A stretch of DNA of 64,000 nucleotides from Mytilisepta virgata. Lineage: Eukaryota > Mollusca > Bivalvia > Mytilida > Mytilidae. Position 1 is the stretch's first letter, and each line of letters opens with the position of its first letter. Shown here in pieces: positions 24,701 to 36,700 of the stretch. Location of the stretch: NCBI GenBank assembly GCA_028015205.1, contig JAPWFG010000021.1, positions 620,001 through 684,000 on the forward strand, in the 5' to 3' direction. Under the pieces are notes generated by a model. It was not told the DNA's origin. It saw only the letters and a list, made by a program, of their open reading frames with translations, and searched no databases. A program made the position numbers and the translations under genes.

Positions 24701-27700
24701 TATCGAACTGCTTGAATGATTTTATAATTACATGTATGATTGAATAATTGCTCCTCGTACACTTCTGTAATATCTTATAAAACCATCGACATTAAAATGA
24801 ACCCCATCCACAAACAAGTTAACTCTTGAATTCTTTACACCTCGAACTTTCCAATAGATGAAACTATCCTTGAAGTAATTGCTAATATTGTTCTTCAATA
24901 AGTTGTTAAATTTATGCACCCTGCTAGTGTATTCTTGGATGCTTGTGTGACGAGTTGATGTTCTCGGCATTAATTGCAGTACACAAATTTTGTGTAAACG
25001 ATAACGACGTCTCATAGTATCTAAAAATGTCAACAAACGAAAAACTGTTTCTTCTACATCTACGTTGTGACTGTCTAAGTCGTTACCCCCAGCATGAAAT
25101 ATGAGTGCGTCAGGCCTTAAATTTTGTATTTGGTTTTCCCATTGTCTACAGTGATTCGGGTTATTAACCTGGCCACCTCCTATACCAAACAATTGTACAA
25201 ATGGATCATTTCCAAGATCAAAATTGTTGATATTGTTTACATTCAAGTAGCCGCGGAGTCTGTTTACATGTGAGCTGCCAACAACTAGAACACGTGACAT
25301 CCTTATGAATATTAATTAGGCATTCGATACGATGTTGGAATCTATCGGATCAGGTTACGCTTGAAAAATTTTCCATAGTCAAGACAATAGCATCGTTGTG
25401 TAGCGGTTGTATAACTTAAAGTTACAATAAATTAAAGAATACAGTTAATTGTTTAATTAGCTTATTTACCTTTCTATAAACGGAAATGTTAAAAAAAATC
25501 CTGTTAAATCAATAAATGTCCATTTAGCTGATTCTTCCCGTAATTTTCGCACAAAAACATGATAATATGTATGTCAATTCTTCAGACCATGGACTGCAAT
25601 TCTCTGGTAACTTTAAATTAACCTGTACATGTGTACTCGGTACATCACCAACCAGAATAAGAACTATTGATTGTTGTGTATAAAATTTATCGTGCACAGT
25701 TCTTTAAATCACAGTAATCACGATACCAGTCAGAGTGTTAAAATTGTTTCAATCTTGCTATGATCTTCTTAGCTCTATTTATCATCAACTAAAATATCCA
25801 TATTTTAAAAACTTCTTTTACAACCAACACTGGCAGTAAATTTTTTGATGTTACTCTGTTGACTTGAAACAAAGGAATGATGCTTGCAAGTAGGTCAATG
25901 ACCGCGTGGCTGACCCCTATGTAATTGATAAACAAATAATTAGGTAAAGGTCGCTTAGCCCAAATAAAATTTTTTCAAAAATAAATATTCTAAATCTATC
26001 AACATGAAATAAATTTTTTAAAATTAATATGTGCCATAAATTGATTTATATCAAAGTTATAAATTGAACTTAATTAAAGTGACGGTGCAATAATGTTCAA
26101 GACATAATAATAACAATCAGGTATCCATTTTAATATTTAACATAACTTTTAACTGGTTGGAAAGGGTGGAGTAAAAAAAATACTATACAGACTTATTAGA
26201 TTTGTAGAATTTCTGCCTGCATACATCACACAAATTGTCACTGCGCTTAGGGACTTTAAGGTGTTCATGTTGTGCCTTAGAAATTTTTTGTTCAGACATG
26301 ATTTGCAGCACGCACAACACAATGGCTTCATTGCGTTATTTACATGTGCTTCTTTACATGATTGTAATAAGATGAGTGATTTTATAAATAAAAAAACCTT
26401 TAGTCCAATGTTACTACCATTTACTCGTGTAAGCACAGCAATATAATCAAACTTGGGGAGGAAGTTGCACAAAGGAACGGGGGAATCTTGATTAATTTAT
26501 TTCGTGCTAAAAATTTAGTGATAATTAAAAATGTTAGGCAGGGAAAAATTTAGAAAGAAAGCTTTTGCGGTTTAAAATAATATGTCAAAAATGCGAATCT
26601 AGCAACGAACCAAAAAATTAGCTCTCTCCGAGATTCGAACTCGCAGACAGTTTAATTGTTATGTAATGACCATCAACAGTACCGACTGAGCTATGACGAC
26701 CATATTTTTAATCGGCAATTTAAAGGTATATTTATCTTAATTAAAGTATTGAATTGATTTTTTAAAGAAAAGTTCCAGAAAATGTTTAATTTTTTGGGTA
26801 AAAAATTGACATTTTTGAAAAAGGGGGGGGGGGGCAAAACTCTTATCCTCAAATACTCCATAACCGCTCAAAGCAATTTGAAGAAACTTTCTCTGTGCAT
26901 TAACCCAATGCACTGGTGTGCATATATATTTCATTTTTAGAAAATTTTAATATCTTTTATAAAAATTGACGTCCGCATGCGACACATGTCTTCCTTGGAA
27001 GACTCACACATTTTTAAAATTAGTTTTCCGCATTTGTAAATGTAAACATGTAAACAACCGAACGAAAGTAAGGAGCAAGTGCGGAGAACTAACTTTTATT
27101 AGATTGTGCTAATAATAAATAATCTATTGGTAGTTAGAATTAATATCTGACTGTGACCAATAAAGAAAACTAAAAAAAATACATAAATAAAAATAAAATA
27201 TAACAAAATTTTCAAATCTGTAAATGATTTTGTTTTCGATGAAATTAATTTTTCTAGGAATATATTTATCAAGCCATTCTAGAAATAACAAAAACTGTAT
27301 ATGCTCATATCCATTATTATTGCAAACCTTTATATCCCTCATTTTTTTGATGAATTTGATTCTGTAATTAAAAACCTTTTCAATTATAGGCAAGTGGTAT
27401 GTACGACGATACATCAGTTGGCGGGCTGGATAAAAGTATCAGAAGTATGCTAGAAGCAGATCCTGACTTCGGTAGGTAGTTTCAGCTTTCATTTGTCATA
27501 GGTTTATACTGAAACAGCTCTTTAAACATAGTTTTAGTAATTTTGCCGAATTGAAATTTTACATGTATACCAGTAAACAATACTACAGCTATAATTATGA
27601 CAATTTTATTTAGTAATGTTGATTGTACAAAAGTGGCACCAAGACATGATACCAATAAACAATGACGTTACAAATACAAATCCGCGGCTTTTTAATATAA

Positions 27701-30700
27701 AATTTTCATTTTTGCGTGTTTTTTTATGCCAAATATTAGAAATCAAAATGATGCATTTTGTTTTCTTATGTTGGGTTTATTTGTTGGTGTCTGAATTTAT
27801 GATAAAGTTAGATATCAAGTCAAATCACGGCCAGAAATACACAAAATAGTACCCTATATTTTTTGGTTTAAATTCAAATTCCAACTTTATTGTCTTATAA
27901 ACTTAGTACAAGTTTGTTACAAAACATAAAAACAGATACAATATTTCATACAATGATAAGTATATAAGATATTAACGAAAGGAAAGCACTTATATTTAAC
28001 GTGAGCAAAAAGTTAAGATTCCCCTGTCCTCAGATCTAATGACTTCTTAATATAGGACAATCCTTTATTAATATGAGATGGTGATAGTAACGTTTTAGTC
28101 GTCCAATAAAGTGGACAAATGTTTCGAGCTTTTCACATAATTTGAATATTCGTAATATTTCATATTTTTGCGTTTTTATTCAATGGTTAAAGTTAAAAAA
28201 AAATACAATTTTTTTCAGCTATGGGACATGTGCTTGCTAATAATATTAATCTTGGTGGGACCGAGAAACCCTTACATTTAAATAAAAAATTACAAGAAAA
28301 AATTCAAAGACTAAACACATTAGAAGCAAACACGCCTAACCTTACCGACAGGGAAAGGAGGCATGTGGAGGCTGTTAATTTGTTTGCCAAAGGGTAAGTT
28401 GTCTGAAAGTGTATAGAAAATATACGGTACTTTGTTTTTGTATCTTCAAACGGATGTGATAATATAATTCCAGGAATATAGCTACCTCTTGTAAATCAAC
28501 TTTCCATTGCATCTTTATTCGCGGACAAGTTTTTCATTTGACCTGCTTTTTTCCTGAAAGTTGTTGATTAAATAATTTAACTTCCCGTAACCATTGCTTT
28601 GATATTGGTATACCGTTTAAATTGTATTAAATATGCTGGATGTAAATTTTATCTCACAACTGACGATTTTTCAATATATTATATCTACATGTACAAGCAC
28701 GCTCAGTGCTGTATGATGGTTGAGAGTGAAATGCTTTTCAGTAATATTTCTTATAGATTTTACGGAAAAGTTTATCACTGTTCCGTCAATATCTAAGGTA
28801 GTACAATTGTCATGTTGAGTTGAATTTTAGCCACAAAACATGAAATTGTACTTGTATCTCATGCAAAATCTTCACTTTATTTTGGTTTTTAGACCCAAAT
28901 ATGTATATATGCAAACTTAACAATTTCTTCCAAAAAATCTTTTTTTCCATGGATACCCATAGCAACGGAAATGATTTTTTTTTCAAAATATTGTGCAAAA
29001 TGCATTGTAGTGACCCAATTCTAGAACATGTTATCACCTTAATATAGAATTTCAATGGATATGACATACGGCATAAATTAAACATAGCATTGGGCCTTTT
29101 AAAAAATAAATAAAATAGGGCAGGTTTTTCGGCTCAGTTTTTCGTAACTTACATTTCAAAACTTCGTGCAAAATTTACTTAAAAAAACACACAAGATGCT
29201 GATCTACAAGGTCAGATGTATGATTGATTTAATCTCATTTTGATGGTTCAATGTGTTTGCATGGACTTAAGCGGCATCTCCATTTGTATTGGGCGCCGTT
29301 TTACTATTTATTCCTAATTTTTTGATATCAAAAAAAATATTTCTTGATATCAATAATGAATTTTTGATTTCAAAAAATATTTTCTGATATCAAAACATTG
29401 ATTTTTTGATATCAAGAAATCAATTTTCTGATATCCAAAATTCGATTTTTTGATATCAGAAAATCATTTACATTTCTTGATATCAGAAATTCCATTATTG
29501 ATATCAGAAAATCATTTTCTGATATCAAGAATTAGAATTTCTGATATCAAAAAATGAATATTTGATATCAGAAAATGTATTTCTTGATACCAGAAAATCG
29601 TCAGTATTTTTTGATATCAGAAAATCGATTATTTGATATTAGAAAATGGATTTCTTGATATCAGAAAATGATTTTCTGATATTAATAAATGGAATTTCCG
29701 ATATCAAGAAATGTAAATGATTTTCTGATATCAAAAAATCGAATTTTTGATATCAGAAAATTGTTTTCTTGATATTAGAAAGTCGAATTTTTGATATCAG
29801 AAAATAGTCTTCAGTTTTTGATATCAAAAATTAGAATTTTAACTAAAACGGCGCCTCGTACAGATGGAGATGCCGCTTAAGTCCATGCAAACACATCGAA
29901 CCATCAAAATGAGATTAAATCAATTGTCAAACATCCTCTCAAAATCAGCTTCATGGTTATAAATCATAATTATCAGCAAATTTTCCCCATCAGTTTTAAA
30001 CATTTGAAAAACTGATGGTATTTTCCGAAACTAATCGAGGAATAAAATGCTAATTGTATAGTGGAACCTAACACTGAGCTAGGTTGATTTCGACCGTAAT
30101 ATTCTGTATGAGTCTTCAAATGGTTTTGGGAAACAGCTTGTTTACATATATGAGAGACGTAACTTTCTATACACAGGAGACGATATGCTGCTATTAAAGT
30201 TTGGGAAAACATTTTAGTGGATTATCCAACAGATCTGCTAGCTTCTAGACAGGCATTTTTGGGAATGATAAATTTAGGAAAACACTTGGAAAATAAGGAT
30301 ATATTGACCAGAGTTTTACCCAGCTACACAAAACATACGCCGGGTTATACGTAAGTATTGTATTCGTGAAAATATGTACTAATAAAAGGAGAAAAATATA
30401 TTTACAAACACCGAGTTTCAATAAACGACAAAACGGATAAAAGGAAAGGTCATCAATTGCACTCCAAAATCAGGTAACGCCATCCAATCGAGGGACCCCC
30501 GACAAAATATAACAAAGCACAGCACCTGATGTCACTTCCGGTTCTTAGTGGGCGTTCACATATTAGTGCTATAGTTTCTGTGCTGTTTTAGTTCAGTCTT
30601 TTTTGTTTAATTTATTATAAGTTTTTTTATTCCTTTAGTTATGTACATGTATCATTGTGACGTTTTTTTGTTGTGGGTATTCTTTTGCCGCGTTTTAAAC

Positions 30701-33700
30701 TGAAACTTAATGTGAGATATCTATTGGATAATCTCTTTAAAGTTTGCACAATTTGTTTTCTGCACAATTTGTTCCAGACGGAAAACAAATAATAATAATA
30801 ATAATAATAAATAAATAAAGACGGTGACCCAAATAGACATTGTCTAATTGTCATTGAGGCCCTCACATAAAAGCATACATTTAAACATTAATACAAACCG
30901 TATTATAACATACATCAGTGTACATATATAATAGTATAAACATATATACAATATAAAATATACAGTAAATAACAATATCATGCAAGATGACATTTACTCA
31001 CATGTAATACTTATTGCATTTGAAATTGAAGTTTTTTTTAAAAAAAATGTTCAAAGCAGTGTTTTTTTTTTTTTTTAACTATTTCAATATTTGGACAGTT
31101 CTTTGTAGTATATGATAGATCATTCCAAATTTTGATAGTGGAATACTGAAAAGATTTCTTGTAGAAATTTGAATTAGTTCTGGGTAGAAATAAATCATTA
31201 TTTGAATTAGAGCGTAATGTATAACCTTTAGATTCATTACAATTTGTGTGCAAAAACATAAAATCAGGAACCATTCCATTTAAAATTTTATACATAAAAA
31301 TAGATTTCTGATATTTCATTCGTCCAAAAAATGGTGACTAACCCAAAGGAGAAAACATGAAACTAAATCACAATCCTAGTTCCTGATTTTTCAAATTTGC
31401 TCTTCAGAAACATCTTTGGTCAAATTAAGTTAAGGTTTTATATATGAAAAATGTATGGAATAATCTGTATGCAGCGTAAATAAATCATAACGCTAAGACA
31501 CAGTAAGTATACCATGGGTGACATAGTTTTATTTATAAGTTTATAGCCGAACTTCAATAATCTTCTTAAACTAATTAGCAAAATAATCTAAAAAATGAGA
31601 AATTTTGCAAGCTAACATGAATGAATATGTTGGGTGGATTGCAAACAATACTTGACTGACCAGCAATACAGACTCAGATCTTGAGTCTCGTTTTCAATTT
31701 GTAGCAACATACTGGGGTGGCAGGCGTTCTGTTTGGAAGAGAATAACTATTATGATATTGCAGAGAAAACAGCAAAAGAGGTAATATTGTTTATGCTGGT
31801 ATTTAAAATGTCTATATATGTATAGTAAAAAGGTTTGGTTAGAAGTTTGAACACCTTGTCCATTTTAAAACCAAAAAGTTCAACAAGAATGGTATAGGCT
31901 TATTTATATATACATTTAAGTATCTTGTAAAAAACCGGTAAAGTTTAGAATTAAGGCAAAAATGGAAAAAGACTCAATAAATAAATTTGTATATATGTTA
32001 AAGTTGCACCACGTGTATTATAACCTACTATTCTTAAAAGCTCCTTTTCTTCTGTTAGAATAAAAGTCGATTTTCTGAACCACATTTTCAGAGAATAAAT
32101 GCAATATTTGTGATAATAATGAAAATATGATATATAAATGAATAAAATTAAATCAAGTTGAGAGTAACTTTCGAAATCTTGATCGAAATCTTGACCTCGA
32201 GTAAAATGTCACTTAAAACGATAACAAAATGCCGGAAAGGTCATTTGTTTCACCTCGCGGTTGATTAAAGATGTTAATTTAGAATTCTTGAATGAAAAGA
32301 ATTTTACTAAACACATGAGAATCCGTGTTTTTTTTATATATACTACTTTGGAGTTATGGTGTTACTGATATATCTATATGATGTTTTCATGATCTCTTAA
32401 TTGTTCATTTTTTAAAAGTGTCTGGAAATAGAACCATGTGAGACATATGCCTCCCATGCACTATCACATGTGTACCTAATGCAGGGTCAGCACGACAAGG
32501 GATTGGAATTTATGTTGTCAACAGAAAAGGATTGGAATGTAAGCTCATAACCCTTAACGATTAACAGTTTTTTATACAATTTAATACACATTTTAAATAA
32601 GTCACATCAGTAAAAATAATTCTCAAGGTCGGAAATGTGGAAAGCCGACAGAATAATTTTATATAATTCTTTGGTACCAATTTTGATGCACAAGATGTAC
32701 ACATTTCGTCGACTTACGACTCATCAGTTGTGCTAAAGGCCTAAAATGTTGAAAACCAAAACAATAATCCAAAAAAGTGAAGAGCAAATTCAAAACTTCA
32801 AAATGACCAAAAACTAACTGTAAAACCAAAACCATTTAAGGACAGAGCTATTGTGTAAATGCGGTTTGTGTGTCTTGTGGATTTATTGTTTAATTGCTGG
32901 TTTGTGTGTCCTTGTGGGTGGGTGTTTGTTGTAATATGACAGGATACGTTAAAGACTAGTTTATCTATTTCTTGAGCCTATTGATATTGTTTTATTTTTT
33001 TTTACTAGATTTGAATTTTGTTTGTTGTTTGTTTCCTATTTAATTGAACGTATCTTAATTGATAAAACTATATTTTCGTCTTAAAGATTTTAAATAGAAT
33101 TCTATATTTATTTAACTTTTAACTTTTTATAATAATTTGCAAGAATATTTCAGTTTGTTTTTACCTTTATTCTCATAAAGTTATACACTTTTCAGAAATG
33201 TGTGTATCTTGCCTGTCATAACTACTGGCATATTAGTTTGTTCTACCATGAAAAGGTTAGACTTTCATTTGATCTCAAATTTTACACCACTATATTTATG
33301 AATTAATAATATTAAGCTACTCTCTTCTGAAAAATACTCCAATATCAAACAAGTTTGCCAAATTCACGGTTTTTGTATCCATGTTCGTTAACCCTGACTT
33401 GGGAGGATGAAGTCACCAGAAGACAATAAGTTAGTCCTTGTACTTACTTAACTTATACAGATAACTCTGATCAAGAACAATTGGCGATAAAAAGGAGTAA
33501 AATGAGATTAATATAAATACATTTCTAGTCTAATTATCTAGTTTGATAAATAATAAATAGAAAATAAAAATAAGGGGATTCAGAAGATATCTGAACTCTG
33601 AAAAAACTAAATATTATGCACTATAATCAAAGGGGATGAAACAGTTTATCCTTGATTCCTCAGGCATGAAACAGTAGTCATACCCACAAAAATAAAATAA

Positions 33701-36700
33701 ATTTCTTAAAAGAAAAAATTGAATGAGAAACCAACTCATGTAATATATAATACAAAAAGCAAGCGAACAGTGTTTATATTACTGCTCTATTTTACTTTAT
33801 TGTAGGGAGAATATGATGCTGCTTTGGGAGTATTTGATTTACAAGTAAGTCGGCTGTATTAATAAAACCTATCACAAAATACCGAAATAAATTTGATGCA
33901 ATATTAAATATTAAATATTTTCATTGATGTTCATCATATTTTACAAATTAAATGAAATGCAGAAAACATGTAACAGAATAAAATCGGAATGAAATAATTA
34001 TTCATACACATTAAACAACTACAGATATATATATATATATATAGAAATGTCAAATATGTTATTGTGAGTAATGATAACTACTATGAAATAAAAGTAACAA
34101 AGTTTACAGAAATTTTAAATGATTTCGAATAAAAACAGCGTATCCTTTATGAAAAGTGTTGTTTGAAGTCAGGGAGTCAAGACGTCATGTTTGAATTTGT
34201 TACAGCTTGGCCCTAGAACCAAGAAGTCTAAAAGTGACTTCAACTTAACAGATGGAGCTGCATTGCTATATAGATTGAAACTTGAAGGTATTGTATTCTA
34301 GGTATAATATATATAAAAAATGCTTTATATTCTTAAATATCAGTATGCATTTTCAGTTTGTTGTATGGGGATTTTATTAGACGAAAGCACTGTTTGATAT
34401 GTTACCATATTGGGCAGGACATGCTTCCCCTTCCTGCGCACCGGATGTCACTCCCGTTTTTTTGTGGAAGTTCACATTACTAGTGCTTTAGTTTCCGTGC
34501 TGTCTTGTTCTATTTATGTTAAGTTTATTATATGTTTTTATTCTTTTAGCTATACATGTATCCTTGTAACATTTGTTTGTTATGTTCCACTTTCATGACT
34601 TTGTCTTTTCCTTTGAATTTCTAATTTTAGACCTTCGCACTGTTTTGTCGCTTCGGTTTCTTTTGCCGATATTGCAACAGATGAAATTGATATAACATGA
34701 TGTCACTTATGTGTGCGTTAAATGTTATATATTTCTACATGCTCTAGGTGTTAACGTTGGTAACCGTTGGTCAATGCTTCACGACGCATGCGATGCCCAC
34801 ATGTTTAGACATGGAATTATGTTCAGTGAAGCGAATCTTCTTCTTACGTGTTGTCAGCACGAAGACAAAATCAAAAGACACAATTTACTCCAGTCACTAA
34901 AGGAATACGGAAGGTACGGAATTAATAACGTAAAGTTTTGTAACATTGTTAGGTTAACTCTTTGATATAATAGGTAAAATACATGTAATAAGATTGATTA
35001 TATAGGGAAGACATTTTTCAGTATCCTATGAAAAATGAAAGAATAGGGTATCCATCAGTGAGTTCACACTTTATACAAAATTCTAGAGTTAACATTGGGT
35101 AGTAAAGAAGTCAACTCTAAAGTAAACCCCACGCCCCGGCCTAGCGACAGGTAATATTTCACGATAAACCACTGTCTTAAGTGTAATATAACACACACAT
35201 CAGTTAAGGGTAGTATCGTATGGTATATAGAATACAACCCTCAACTAAAGGCAATATATGTATATAATAGTATCAAGTAAGCAGTCTAGATTTGATGGCC
35301 CAGAATGACACCAAAGTGCTAAATTTTAGTAATCACAAAATATAACTCGAGTTAATTTAAATTTTTAAAACTTGCCTACAACCGATTTTAGAAGGCATTG
35401 GTGAATGTATTTGCCTCATTTCGTATTGGTGAATGTATTTGCCCCATTTCGTATTGGTGAATGTATTTGCCCCATTTCGTATTGGTGAATGTATTTGCCT
35501 CATTTCGTATTGGTTTGAATTATTTCATCTGTTTATATTTTATTATTATTTGTTCTTATAAAGGAATGATAAGGAAGTCTGGGACAACAAGAATATTGTT
35601 AAAGAAGTAGGAATACCATTGTGTGAGGGAATCATTGCTTTTGAAGATGGTGATTTCTCTAAAGCAGTTGAATTGATGTATCCAATCAGATATGATATAA
35701 CAAAGATAGGTGGAAGTCATGCACAGGTATTATACGTTTCTGCAGTAAGTAGATGCCAGTTTCTGGTCCTTGGTCCATATAACATGAACTGAGAATGCCT
35801 GCCAATGCCCATGGAGAGAGTATGCAAATGAATTCAGTCTTCTACATTTATTTTTATTAGGTTTATAAAATAAGCCACCTTGTTGTGTTAAAACTTACCA
35901 CGGAACGTCATGAGTAATGAATATTATTTTTAGTTTATTGCAACAACTCTCGTCTTTTTTGTATAAACTTGGAGTTGAAATAGTATTGTCGGATAAAAAC
36001 TGTTATCAATTTAACAACATTTTGGATTGTTTTGGTTTTCAACATTTTAGGCCATGTGTACAACTGATCAGTAGTAAATCGGCGAAATGTGCACATCTTG
36101 TGCATCAAAACTGATATCAAAGAATATTATTTAATGAAAATTCTAGATACAAAAACAGTTAAAAGCCCATTGGTACTACCAGATCTGATATTGAAACAGT
36201 CTATCAGTATCGGGTCAATTTTTTAAAACGTTTGATATCGTCTGACCAGGTTAACACCTACTCATAACAACATAAGAAAATATATATCAGAACATTGATA
36301 TTTTCAAGTACATAGCACTTGGCCCAGTTAGGTAACATGTGTAATTTTTATTGTAGAGGGATATCTTTGAGCAAATTTTGATTCATTCAGCACTGAAATC
36401 AGACAAACAACATGATCAAAGACTTGGCAGGTAGTACTATAAAATACGAATATCCTGAATCAAACAGGTAGTACTATACAAAATACAAATGTTCTGAATC
36501 AAACAGGTAGTAGTACTATACAAAATACAAATGGCCTGAATCAAACAGGTAGTAGTACTATACAAAATACAAATGTTCTGAATCAAACAGGTAGTAGTAC
36601 TATACAAAATACAAATGTTCTGAATCAAACAGGTAGTAGTACTATACAAAATACAAATGTTCTGAATCAAACAGGTAGTAGTACTATACAAAATACAAAT

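Larger units (their letters stand above)
19456..25800 (-). mobile_element. Tyrosine-recombinase (DIRS/Ngaro-type) retroelement with SGNH-hydrolase ORF
   Basis: On the minus strand, in order: SGNH hydrolase (25300-24728), an array of small hairpins (24407-23990), Gag-like (23895-22819), overlapping RT/RNase H (23066-21240), tyrosine recombinase (21093-20305) and a tail of short repeats (20135-19780). The set RT plus tyrosine recombinase, without a DDE integrase, defines the DIRS-order retroelements; hydrolase ORFs are, to my knowledge, reported in some Ngaro-group elements. All four ORFs are intact, so insertion is recent. It sits antisense in TTC38 intron 2. Exact termini are uncertain; 271-bp direct repeats flank it. 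Confidence 0.85.
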
